A stretch of DNA of 13,739 nucleotides from an uncultured Blautia sp. (GCA_900551465.1 URWL01000014.1:1-13739), one strand, 5' to 3'; shown: positions 1 to 6,439, counted from the stretch's first letter. Made by a program: numbers and translations. Notes: generated by a model not told the origin, from the letters alone.

Positions 1-803
1 GTATTTTCCTTAAGAGTCCGTATCAGATCTCCTGCCTGAATATGCTCATATACATAGCGGAAAAAAGTAAATGCACTGCGGAACAGAAAAAATACAATTG
101 TAAGAGCACCTGCTTTTCCGCTTCCGGTAACTCTTTTTGCAATGCTGTACAACAGCATCAGAAATCCCAGAAGTGCCAGAACACTGACAATATTATAAGC
201 CAGATCAAGACGCAGTCCCAGAAATTCCAGATTTCCTACCAGAAACTGGAACATAAAGTGGTACTTTACATCCTCTCCCCCAAAATGCGGATACTGAGTA
301 GGAAAATTATTTTCCAGAGAAAAAGATCTCATCATCGCAGTATGCGGAGCATAATCACCATACACAGTAAAACCGGAATATAAAATCCCGTCTTTTATAA
401 AAAACACATAAAACATAATCCAGGTAAGAAACAGGGCAAGAATAAGAAAAAACGCTGCTTCCTTCCAAAAAAGTTTTCTGTTCTCCGCCAGCCTTTGTAC
501 CTCTGCACTTAAAATCGCTTTTCTGTTTCGAAATCTCCCAGCATAAAGTACAGTTAAAAACACAAGTGCTGCTGCCATAACCGCAATATTTCCATAAAGC
601 AACGGTGTCTCTGCCCCTGCCGCACTGGCTGCCCAGGAAACCAGATAAGCTGCCCATCCAAAAAACAACATTCCAATCCCAAAAGCTCCTGGAAAAGCCA
701 GCCAAATGTAGTTCTGCCCTTTCCTGTTCTCAATATTAAGGAGCCCTTCAAAAATTTCTCTTCCTACAAGACTGCCCAGAAGCATATATAGAATTCCAAG
801 CAT
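1..803 (-). CDS. Polytopic membrane protein, GT-C glycosyltransferase-like (partial)
   Basis: Reading from 803 down to the window edge there is one uninterrupted frame of 267 codons; the gene continues past position 1, so only the N-terminal part is present. It begins MLGILYMLLGSLVG and is preceded by AAGGAG nine bases before the ATG. The product is strongly hydrophobic: I see likely membrane segments near residues 1-15, 33-60, 70-92, 115-140, 210-232 and 240-260. A long loop between the fourth and fifth segments holds acidic, His and aromatic residues (GDYAPHTAMMRSF, then FPTQYPHFGGEDVKYHF). That layout, an extracytoplasmic loop with a conserved Asp and His after early membrane helices, resembles GT-C fold polyprenyl-phosphate-sugar-dependent glycosyltransferases and related uncharacterised families. 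The family call is inference; the exact substrate cannot be told. It has its own candidate promoter and lies downstream of the broken cwlD. Confidence 0.7.
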   Translation of the reverse strand, partial: MLGILYMLLGSLVGREIFEGLLNIENRKGQNYIWLAFPGAFGIGMLFFGWAAYLVSWAASAAGAETPLLYGNIAVMAAALVFLTVLYAGRFRNRKAILSAEVQRLAENRKLFWKEAAFFLILALFLTWIMFYVFFIKDGILYSGFTVYGDYAPHTAMMRSFSLENNFPTQYPHFGGEDVKYHFMFQFLVGNLEFLGLRLDLAYNIVSVLALLGFLMLLYSIAKRVTGSGKAGALTIVFFLFRSAFTFFRYVYEHIQAGDLIRTLKEN

Positions 804-876
804 ACAGACTCACTCCTTCGTATATTCTTTCTGTTCCAGTATAACGAAACAAGGCTTCCTTTCTGTAATCTTCTAT

Positions 877-906
877 AGTATACCAGAGTTCCACTGACTG
901 CGACAA
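877..906 (-). promoter_or_regulatory. Candidate sigma-A promoter of the membrane protein gene
   Basis: On the minus strand TTGTCG (906-901) is followed after 18 bases by TATACT (882-877). The start of transcription would fall near 870, about 67 bases before the ATG at 803. A second weaker pair exists downstream, ending in TATACT near 850. No terminator is visible between the end of cwlD at 913 and this promoter, so read-through from cwlD is also possible. Confidence 0.5.
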
Positions 907-912
907 AAAATA

Positions 913-1500
913 TTATGATTTTTTTACCAGATTCTGTGATTTTTCTTTCACATATTTCTTGATTCCTTCTCCAATGGCTTCTGCAGTCTTTTGCTGATAC
1001 TCAGCTTCCTGAAGATGCTCTGCCTCTGCAGGATTGGTAAGGAATCCACATTCCACGATCACTAGTGTTCCTTTGCTTCTCCTGAGAAGATAGTAACTGG
1101 TGTTTCCCTTCACCTTTCTCGGGCGCCCTGGAGCAAGCGTTCGGTTCAGGCTTTCCTGAAGATACTCTGCAAGTTCTTTTCCATCTTCAGAATTTTCATA
1201 ATAAAAAACCTGCGGCCCGCTTACTGTCGGATCTGAATAGCTGTTCTGATGGATGCTCACCGTAAGCACAGGATTCTCCCCATTCAAAAAAGCAATCCTT
1301 CTCTGCATATCCTGTGCTTTTTTATTAGATGCATTCTCATCATTAAGACCTTTGTCTTTTTCCCGGGTCATTACTACTGTAAATCCATTTTTTTCCAGAA
1401 CCTCTTTCAGCCGAAGAGAAATTTCAAGATTGATCCCTTTCTCTTTCAGTCCTCCCAGCCCTATCATTCCCGGATCATCGCCTCCATGAGTTGAAATCAA
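913..1500 (-). CDS. 3' open fragment of cwlD (Amidase_3 domain without export signal)
   Basis: This is the open frame left downstream of the insertion; a gene finder would call it from the TTG at 1500, giving 195 residues beginning MISTHGG. The first four residues come from the inserted element, not from cwlD. It still holds the HGG zinc ligand, supplied by the duplicated target site, the Glu of KEK, SIHQNS and the ECGFLTN catalytic region. It lacks the signal anchor and most of the first beta strand (MIAIDPG). No good ribosome site precedes the TTG: the bases before it are CAGCGCATA. I regard it as a remnant rather than a working gene. If translated, the protein would stay in the cytoplasm, away from peptidoglycan. 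Confidence 0.5.
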   Translation of the reverse strand: MISTHGGDDPGMIGLGGLKEKGINLEISLRLKEVLEKNGFTVVMTREKDKGLNDENASNKKAQDMQRRIAFLNGENPVLTVSIHQNSYSDPTVSGPQVFYYENSEDGKELAEYLQESLNRTLAPGRPRKVKGNTSYYLLRRSKGTLVIVECGFLTNPAEAEHLQEAEYQQKTAEAIGEGIKKYVKEKSQNLVKKS

Positions 1501-1561
1501 TATGCGCTGTTATCTTTTTCATGCATTCAGGTATATACTGCTCTTTCAGAGTTCACAGGGC

Positions 1562-1586
1562 CAGGCAGTACAGAAATACTGCCCTG
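1562..1586. other. Second hairpin inside the insertion
   Basis: CAGGCAGTA (1562-1570) pairs with TACTGCCCTG (1577-1586), with one bulged C, around the loop CAGAAA. No T-run follows on either strand. Together with the neighbouring hairpin it suggests that the element, or an RNA from it, is structured. Confidence 0.55.
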
Positions 1587-1598
1587 CCTGCCAAACGC

Positions 1599-1628
1599 AA
1601 AAAAGTGGAATATGTTTTCATATCCCAC
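1599..1628 (-). terminator. Hairpin plus T6 inside the insertion (terminator-like)
   Basis: On the minus strand GTGGGATATG (1628-1619) pairs with CATATTCCAC (1614-1605) around an AAAA loop. This is a ten-pair stem with one G-T pair, and TTTTTT (1604-1599) follows directly. It has the form of an intrinsic terminator acting on sigE/cwlD transcripts, so it would add a polar block to the coding disruption. The stem has only moderate GC content, so its strength is uncertain. Confidence 0.55.
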
Positions 1629-1651
1629 TCTCCGCTTTCTTATCTCTTTCT

Positions 1652-1813
1652 TTATCTGCGCATTTTCATATCACCATGTCCCGGATCAATGGCAATCATC
1701 TCTTTTTCCCGGATTTTCATGCTCCCGGAAACTTCAGCCGCCTGTCTTGCCAAAAAGAAAAAACTAATCAGAAGCAAGCCTGCCATAATCAGCTCCACCG
1801 CATATTTTTTCAA
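1652..1813 (-). pseudogene. 5' fragment of cwlD (signal anchor plus first catalytic loop)
   Basis: This 53-residue open frame starts at the TTG at 1813 and ends at a TAA inside the insertion. It has a charged start (KKY), a hydrophobic anchor at residues 5-22 (AVELIMAGLLLISFFFLA), a short linker and MIAIDPGHG. After HG the sequence turns into DMKMRR and stops, all encoded by the inserted element. It could be made as a short membrane-anchored peptide but has no catalytic core. Confidence 0.75.
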
Positions 1814-1849
1814 GATACCGACACACCTTTTCTCTTATTCCTTTTAATA

Positions 1850-1876
1850 TATGTATCTGATTTCCTGCAAATACGC
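1850..1876 (-). promoter_or_regulatory. Candidate sigma-E promoter of cwlD
   Basis: On the minus strand GATACATA (1857-1850) matches the sigma-E -10 pattern (CATACA-T) closely. A plausible -35, GCGTAT (1876-1871), lies 13 bases upstream, partly resembling the sigma-E -35. Transcription would start near 1843, thirty bases before the TTG at 1813. In Bacillus cwlD is transcribed by sigma-E, whose gene is directly upstream here. The match is by eye only. Confidence 0.35.
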
Positions 1877-1897
1877 AGTTCGCTTCTGAATCTCTGT

Positions 1898-2629
1898 TTA
1901 TTCATATTTTATAATTTCCTTTTTCAGCCGTTTCATAATTCGTTTTTCCAGTCTTGAGATATAAGACTGAGAGATTCCCAGAAGGTCAGCCACTTCCTTC
2001 TGGGTCTTCTCTTTTCCCTCAGCACTGTTTAAGCCAAACCTGAGACGGATGATCGTCTGTTCTCTGGGTGTAAGCTTATTGATGGCTTTTCCAAGAAGTG
2101 TGATCTCCACCTCATCTTCAAGCCTTCGAGAAATAATATCTTCATCCGTCCCAAGAATATCAGACAGCAGCAGCTCATTTCCATCCCAGTCTACATTCAG
2201 AGGCTCATCAATGGAAACCTCCATTTTTGTCTTACTGTTCCGCCTGAGATACATTAAAATTTCATTTTCAATACACCGGGATGCGTATGTTGCCAGTTTG
2301 ATATTCTTTACAGGATCAAAGGTATTGATTGCTTTAATAAGACCAATGGTTCCAATGGAGATCAGATCCTCCACTCCCACTCCTGTATTGTCAAACTTCT
2401 TGGCAATATAAACGACCAGTCTCAGGTTATGTTCGATCAAAAGTGCTTTTGCTTCCTTTTCCTGATCGGTTCCCAGTCTGCTTATGACATATGTCTCTCT
2501 CTGCGGTTCCAGCGGCGCCGGAAGAATATCATTTCCACCGATATAATAAAGTTCTTTCGGTCTTGAAAAAACAAGCCTCTGGATCATCTGAAACGGATAA
2601 CGGTTAACACTTACTGCTGATCTGTTCAT
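1898..2629 (-). CDS. sigE: RNA polymerase sporulation sigma factor sigma-E (pro-form)
   Basis: Sigma-E is the first mother-cell-specific sigma factor of sporulation, made as an inactive precursor and cut by SpoIIGA. The 243-residue product has the expected parts. A pro-sequence of about 28 residues leads to the conserved [16 protein letters not shown], where by analogy with Bacillus the cut would fall between Y28 and Y29. Region 2 follows ([16 protein letters not shown], then [14 protein letters not shown] and [17 protein letters not shown]), and then a region 4 helix-turn-helix ([22 protein letters not shown]). The start is set by AGGAGGGG, which overlaps the spoIIGA stop codon; the two genes are 15 bases apart and so translationally coupled. 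It is followed by the interrupted cwlD. All core motifs look intact, so the early mother-cell programme seems preserved although cwlD is broken. Confidence 0.96.
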   Translation of the reverse strand: MNRSAVSVNRYPFQMIQRLVFSRPKELYYIGGNDILPAPLEPQRETYVISRLGTDQEKEAKALLIEHNLRLVVYIAKKFDNTGVGVEDLISIGTIGLIKAINTFDPVKNIKLATYASRCIENEILMYLRRNSKTKMEVSIDEPLNVDWDGNELLLSDILGTDEDIISRRLEDEVEITLLGKAINKLTPREQTIIRLRFGLNSAEGKEKTQKEVADLLGISQSYISRLEKRIMKRLKKEIIKYE

Positions 2630-2644
2630 GATAATATGCCCCTC

Positions 2645-3493
2645 CTAATGCAATAATCTGGAATTTAACAGTACTTTGTATTCCTTTCCCAAAGCGGAGG
2701 GTTCAAAAGCAAGTGCCAGCACTGGCTTTGATATGCGTACCTCTTCTGCAGGAGTATGAATACAAAGATCCTCTAAAGTAACTGCCAGCATCATCTTTTC
2801 TGCCTGTCCTATGGTACAGCAGGAAAGATAATGAGGTTTCAGTCCGACAATCTCTGTACTCTTCAATTCTCCCGGATTCTCATTCAGGTGTTTTAGTCTG
2901 TCTATCAGATCCGAAGACAGCATTGTCTCCAAAAGTTCCGGTTTTACAATAGAAACCGGAGCTCCGCTTACAGGATCATCCAGCAGATTTCCTGTATCAT
3001 AAAACCCGTAAGCCGACTGTTTTTTGCCCTGATAAAACAGGGTTATGGGATAGATATTCTTCCTCATGCTTCTTGCAGAATCAGCAGCACAGACCAGTGC
3101 GCCGATTCCCATATAGGTGGCAAAGGCAAAAATAAAGAAGGCCGGGATCGTAATCCCGCTCTCCGTTACTGCTTCCCAGAAACCACCGGTGAGAAAAGCC
3201 GTCAGATACAGCATGATCAGTGACTTTGCAAGAAGGCTGCCTTTTTTTATACGGAATGTAACTCTGAGCATAAGAAAGGCACAGGCTCCATGAAGAAATA
3301 TCTCTGCAAAGGTGCTGAGATCCTGCGGAAGGCATAGAATCACACAGGAAAAAACAGCTCCGGTAACTGCACCTGCCAGATATCTTCTCCATCCCGCCCT
3401 GCATCTTAAAAGCATCCCTGTAAGCCGCAGGATAATATAATCCATCAGAAGATTCGTCACAAAGACAACGTCTATGTATATTTTCCCATACAT
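2645..3493 (-). CDS. spoIIGA: Sporulation sigma-E factor processing peptidase SpoIIGA
   Basis: SpoIIGA is the membrane aspartic protease that cleaves pro-sigma-E after a signal from the forespore. The 282-residue product has an N-terminal half with about five membrane segments (first near residues 5-24, last near 117-137). A cytoplasmic protease domain follows, with the aspartyl motif YDTGNLLDDP, whose catalytic Asp is residue 166. The C-terminus is typical (KPVLALAFEPSALG...). It heads the spoIIGA-sigE operon. The ATG at 3493 follows a T7 run, and the only possible Shine-Dalgarno is AGGGGG (3507-3502), eight bases upstream inside the 3' arm of a stem-loop. The start MYGKIYIDVVFVTNLLMDY is the usual one for clostridial members of the family. 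Confidence 0.94.
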   Translation of the reverse strand: MYGKIYIDVVFVTNLLMDYIILRLTGMLLRCRAGWRRYLAGAVTGAVFSCVILCLPQDLSTFAEIFLHGACAFLMLRVTFRIKKGSLLAKSLIMLYLTAFLTGGFWEAVTESGITIPAFFIFAFATYMGIGALVCAADSARSMRKNIYPITLFYQGKKQSAYGFYDTGNLLDDPVSGAPVSIVKPELLETMLSSDLIDRLKHLNENPGELKSTEIVGLKPHYLSCCTIGQAEKMMLAVTLEDLCIHTPAEEVRISKPVLALAFEPSALGKEYKVLLNSRLLH

Positions 3494-3561
3494 AAAAAAA
3501 GCCCCCTATGACCTGTCAATCCCTCACTTTGGTAAGTGAGTTCATTATAGGTTACAGGGGG
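3494..3561 (-). terminator. Long stem-loop with T7 abutting spoIIGA ATG; hides its ribosome site
   Basis: On the minus strand the arm at 3561-3549 pairs with 3514-3502 over 12 of 13 positions: CCCCCT with AGGGGG, one A-C mismatch, then TAACCT with AGGTCA including one G-T pair. Inside lies a perfect 7-bp hairpin, CTCACTT (3540-3534) with AAGTGAG (3529-3523). The stem is followed by C and seven Ts (3500-3494), then the ATG. It has intrinsic terminator form for RNA coming from aroD/thrS. Its 3' arm is also the spoIIGA Shine-Dalgarno. The 5' arm lies upstream of the spoIIG -10 element, so RNA started there cannot form the outer stem. Confidence 0.75.
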
Positions 3562-3576
3562 TGCATAATTTGTCAA
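3544..3576 (-). promoter_or_regulatory. spoIIG promoter with 21-bp spacer
   Basis: TTGACA (3576-3571) and TATAAT (3549-3544) are both perfect consensus hexamers but are 21 bases apart, instead of about 17. The Bacillus spoIIG promoter is known for the same oddity (22 bases) and needs phosphorylated Spo0A to let sigma-A polymerase open it. The transcription start would be near 3537, giving a leader of about 43 bases before the spoIIGA ATG. Confidence 0.75.
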
Positions 3577-3597
3577 AACCTGGGACACATTTCCCAG
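3576..3597 (-). terminator. Weak hairpin downstream of aroD
   Basis: CTGGGA (3597-3592) pairs with TCCCAG (3585-3580) around a six-base loop on the minus strand, then GTTTT. It is 41 bases after the aroD stop. It is short with a poor T-run, so it may be a weak terminator or simply a structure near the spoIIG promoter. Confidence 0.3.
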
Positions 3598-3612
3598 AAT
3601 TTCTCGTGGGTA

Positions 3613-3619
3613 TTCGACA
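3613..3619 (-). promoter_or_regulatory. Spo0A box upstream of spoIIGA
   Basis: The minus strand has TGTCGAA at 3619-3613, an exact 0A box, about 80 bases upstream of the predicted transcription start. TTTGACA (3577-3571), one mismatch from the inverted box TTCGACA, overlaps the -35, as the second Spo0A site does in Bacillus. A single 7-mer match could be chance; its position makes it credible. Confidence 0.65.
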
Positions 3620-3638
3620 TGCTCTGCAAAAATTCTTT

Positions 3639-4412
3639 TTAATCTTCTTCTATATTCTTTTTATGAAGAACGTTCATCATCATACGTAGTTCTTCGATAG
3701 GAAACTGCCCTGGAGCAGAAGCCGCGCCTATAGCGGCAAATGTTACCGCAGAGCCAAAGTTTTCTCCGGCGATCCTGCTGATAGATCCCAGATTTCCCAT
3801 TGCCATGGAAATCACCGGTTTTTCTGTGTGCTCTTCTACCATTTCATTTGTTACCTGCATAAGAGACGCCACGTCATCAAACTCTGCCGGCATCACTGCC
3901 ATTTTCAGTATGTCTGCTCCTGTGGAATCCATCTGGAGAAATCTTTTTTTCAGAATTTCACTGTCGTCTGTCTTATGAAAGTCATGTGTGGAAGCGATTA
4001 CTTTCGCCCCTGTGGTATGAAGCTTTTCAATAAGCTGATCTGTATTTTTCCTGCTGAAAACCTCTACATCGATCAGTTCCGCGCAGCCGCTTTCTGCAGC
4101 TTCCAATACACGGTCAGCATACTCCTCTTCTGAGATATCTGCTTTTCCGCCTTCTTCTGCACTGCGGATGGTAAAAATCAGCGGAATATCTCCCAGTTCC
4201 TCTTTTATTTCTTTCAAGGTTTGTGTAAAATCCTCTTCACAGTTCAGATGTTCATAATAGTCTGCCCGCCATTCTGCCAAATCCGGTGCTGCCGCCTTGG
4301 CCCGGGAGGCTTCCTCAAGCAGCTCTTCCTTTTTTTTCCCGGTTAAAGGAACACAGATTTTTGGCAGACCGCTTCCAATCACCACGCCATTTACTTCAAC
4401 AGGCTTTGTCAT
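3639..4412 (-). CDS. aroD: 3-dehydroquinate dehydratase, type I
   Basis: This enzyme converts 3-dehydroquinate to 3-dehydroshikimate, the third step of the shikimate pathway, through a Schiff base. The 257-residue product matches the type I family in length and in residue numbering: E47-W-R-x-D substrate site, E86 in TIRSAEEGG, catalytic H143 in STHDF, Schiff-base K170 in ILKMA, R213 in SRIAGE and the ASAPGQ loop (231-236). The start follows GAAGGAGG. It lies 35 bases after thrS with no terminator between, so it is probably transcribed with thrS from the T-box promoter. That would tie aromatic precursor synthesis to threonyl-tRNA charging, or may be simple convenience. I see nothing abnormal in it. 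Confidence 0.96.
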   Translation of the reverse strand: MTKPVEVNGVVIGSGLPKICVPLTGKKKEELLEEASRAKAAAPDLAEWRADYYEHLNCEEDFTQTLKEIKEELGDIPLIFTIRSAEEGGKADISEEEYADRVLEAAESGCAELIDVEVFSRKNTDQLIEKLHTTGAKVIASTHDFHKTDDSEILKKRFLQMDSTGADILKMAVMPAEFDDVASLMQVTNEMVEEHTEKPVISMAMGNLGSISRIAGENFGSAVTFAAIGAASAPGQFPIEELRMMMNVLHKKNIEED

Positions 4413-4447
4413 AACATTTCCTCCTTCGTAAAAAGGCAGTTTTCTCT

Positions 4448-6373
4448 TTATTCTGTAACTTCTACTTTTCTGTTTTCACGGTTTTTGATTTCTTCTTTGA
4501 TGGATACAATAAACTCATCAAGAGCTTTGGCTCCTTCGTCTCCCAGGAAACGGCTGCGGACAGAAACTTTGCCTTCTTCCTCTTCCTTAGCGCCTACTAC
4601 CAGCATGTACGGGATCTTCTGGAGTCTTGCCTCACGGATCTTATAACCGATCTTTTCTGCACGGTCATCGATTTCTGTGCGGATTCCTGCTTCTTTCAGC
4701 TCATCCATAACCTTGTTTGCATAATCCATATATTTTTCAGAGATCGGAAGCACCTTCACCTGTACAGGAGCCAGCCATGTTGGGAATGCGCCTGCAAAGT
4801 GCTCGATGAGGATACCGATAAAACGCTCAATGGAACCAAAAGCAACACGATGGATCATGATCGGACGATGTTTTTCTCCGTCTGCTCCGATATATTCACA
4901 TTCAAAACGCAGCGGAAGCTGGAAGTCAAGCTGGATGGTACCACACTGCCATGTTCTTCCGATAGAATCTTCCAGATGGAAATCGATCTTTGGTCCGTAG
5001 AAAGCACCGTCTCCTTCATTTACTACGTAATCAAGACCAAGATCATCCAGAGCACCTCTTAATCCTTCTGTTGCAACCTCCCAGTCCTCGTCGCTTCCCA
5101 TGGAATCCTCCGGGCGGGTAGACAGCTCTACATGGTATTTGAAACCAAACAGCTGATATACACTGTCGATCAGTTTTGCAACACCTTTGATCTCATCACG
5201 GATCTGCTCCGGTGTCATAAAGATATGGGCGTCATCCTGTGTAAAGCAGCGTACACGCATAAGACCGTGCAGCTGACCGGATTTTTCATGACGATGAACA
5301 AGTCCCAGTTCTCCCATTCTAAGAGGAAGATCTCTGTAGGAACGTGGCTCGGATTTATAAACAAGGATGCCGCCCGGGCAGTTCATTGGCTTAATAGCAA
5401 AATCTGTATCATCGATCACTGTTGTATACATATTTTCTTTATAGTGATCCCAGTGTCCGGATGTTTCCCAGAGATGACGGCTGAGCATGATCGGTGTGGA
5501 AATCTCCACATAACCTGCCTTATTGTGGATTTCTCTCCAGTAGTCAAGAAGAGTGTTTTTCAGCACCATTCCTTTTGGAAGGAAGAACGGGAAGCCCGGT
5601 CCTTCTTCTTTCATCATAAAGAGGCCAAGTTCTTTTCCAAGCTTTCTGTGATCGCGTTTCTTTGCCTCTTCCATACGAGTAATATACTCTTCCAGATCTG
5701 CTTTCTTTGTATAGGAAGTGCCGTAAATTCTGGTAAGCATCTTATTTTTTTCGCTGCCTCTCCAGTAAGCACCTGCAAGGCTTGTAAGCTTAAATGCTTT
5801 TACCGGTTTTGTTGTCATAAGATGCGGTCCTGCACAGAGATCCACAAACTCGCCCTGCTGATAAAAACTGATCTCAGAGTCTTCCGGAAGATCTTCAATA
5901 AGCTCTACCTTATATGGCTCATTCTTTTCTTTAAAGAATTCAATAGCTTCTGCTCTTGGTTTTGTAAATCTGGTAATGGCAAGATTTTCTTTTACAATCT
6001 TTTTCATTTCTGCTTCGATCTTTGGAAGATCTTCTGCAACCAGCGGCTCATCACTGTCAATATCATAATAGAATCCATCTTCGATGGAAGGTCCGATAGC
6101 AAGCTTTACATTTGGGAAAAGGCGTTTGATCGCCTGAGCCATGATATGAGAAGTCGTATGACGGAACGCGCCTTTACCGCCCTCACTGTCAAAGGTAAGG
6201 ATACTAAGCTCACAGTCTCTGTCAATCACTGTACGGAGATCGACCACCTCTCCGTCCACTTCTCCTGCACATGCCACACGTGCAAGACCTTCACTGATAT
6301 CAGAAGCAATATCGATCACTGATTTTGCTTCTGCGTATTCTTTTGTTGATCCGTCTTTTAAAGTAATGATCAT
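4448..6373 (-). CDS. thrS: Threonyl-tRNA synthetase
   Basis: ThrRS charges tRNA-Thr with threonine in the cytoplasm. The 641-residue product shows the full bacterial layout. An N-terminal TGS domain covers residues 1-60. The editing domain has HTTSH (H72, H76) and CAGPH (C180, H184). The class II catalytic core has the zinc Cys in MNCPGG (C332), motif 2 around RCFTQDDAH (zinc H383), the third zinc His in IMIHRVAFGS and motif 3 GSIERFIGILIEH. A C-terminal anticodon-binding domain follows (PVQVKVLPIS..., KIREARLQKIPYMLVVG). The ATG is preceded by AAAGGAG. Upstream is a T-box leader with an ACC specifier, so expression should rise when uncharged tRNA-Thr builds up. aroD follows in the same transcription unit. 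Confidence 0.98.
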   Translation of the reverse strand: MIITLKDGSTKEYAEAKSVIDIASDISEGLARVACAGEVDGEVVDLRTVIDRDCELSILTFDSEGGKGAFRHTTSHIMAQAIKRLFPNVKLAIGPSIEDGFYYDIDSDEPLVAEDLPKIEAEMKKIVKENLAITRFTKPRAEAIEFFKEKNEPYKVELIEDLPEDSEISFYQQGEFVDLCAGPHLMTTKPVKAFKLTSLAGAYWRGSEKNKMLTRIYGTSYTKKADLEEYITRMEEAKKRDHRKLGKELGLFMMKEEGPGFPFFLPKGMVLKNTLLDYWREIHNKAGYVEISTPIMLSRHLWETSGHWDHYKENMYTTVIDDTDFAIKPMNCPGGILVYKSEPRSYRDLPLRMGELGLVHRHEKSGQLHGLMRVRCFTQDDAHIFMTPEQIRDEIKGVAKLIDSVYQLFGFKYHVELSTRPEDSMGSDEDWEVATEGLRGALDDLGLDYVVNEGDGAFYGPKIDFHLEDSIGRTWQCGTIQLDFQLPLRFECEYIGADGEKHRPIMIHRVAFGSIERFIGILIEHFAGAFPTWLAPVQVKVLPISEKYMDYANKVMDELKEAGIRTEIDDRAEKIGYKIREARLQKIPYMLVVGAKEEEEGKVSVRSRFLGDEGAKALDEFIVSIKEEIKNRENRKVEVTE

Positions 6374-6439
6374 GATTTTTCTCCTTTTCTTTTTATCGCT
6401 GTCCAGGGCTTTTCTCTCATTATGCTGTTTACTTCTATA

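Larger units (their letters stand above)
1484..1678. mobile_element. 190-bp non-coding insertion (MITE-like) with target-site duplication
   Basis: CCATG occurs at 1484-1488 and again at 1674-1678, exactly 190 bases apart; the DNA between (1489-1673) is foreign to cwlD. Its two ends are imperfect inverted repeats: the left end has TGAAA then ATGCGC (1502-1507), and the right end, read inward on the minus strand, has TGAAA then ATGCGC (1663-1658). Each ATGCGC lies about 10 to 13 bases from the duplicated site and is followed by a related AT-rich stretch. The interior has two hairpins and a 10-base direct repeat, GATATGAAAA (1672-1663 and 1624-1615, minus strand). There is no coding potential for a transposase, so it would need to be moved in trans, as MITEs are. 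The element family is not recognised; only one copy is in this window. Confidence 0.75.
913..1813 (-). pseudogene. cwlD: cwlD, spore-cortex N-acetylmuramoyl-L-alanine amidase, interrupted
   Basis: CwlD is the germination-related Amidase_3 enzyme that removes peptide side chains from muramic acid, the first step of muramic-lactam formation in spore cortex. Here the gene is in two pieces. The 5' piece (TTG at 1813, TAA at 1652) encodes a signal anchor (residues 5-22) and the first strand plus zinc loop IAIDPGHG. The 3' piece (about 1488 to 913) resumes at HGGDDPG and continues with the GLKEK motif, SIHQN (second zinc His) and IVECGFLTN (catalytic Glu). Between them is a 190-bp insertion flanked by a repeat of CCATG. 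Deleting exactly 190 bp joins the two His codons in frame and gives 236 residues; B. subtilis CwlD is about that length. The TTG start follows AAAAGGTG and an upstream in-frame stop. It sits 84 bp after sigE, fitting a sigma-E-controlled sporulation gene. As written the gene should not give a secreted, intact enzyme. Confidence 0.87.

Noticed and set aside
1502..1957. Plus-strand open frame across the cwlD insertion
   Set aside because: It runs antisense through the element and both flanks into sigE, has no recognisable domain, and its translation is of antisense type.
5132..6322. Long plus-strand open frame of 396 codons opposite thrS
   Set aside because: It is antisense to a clear thrS, with an unnatural Cys/Phe/Ile-rich composition. 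The same applies to 9020-10195, 11165-11926 and 12198-13199 opposite purL and mrp.
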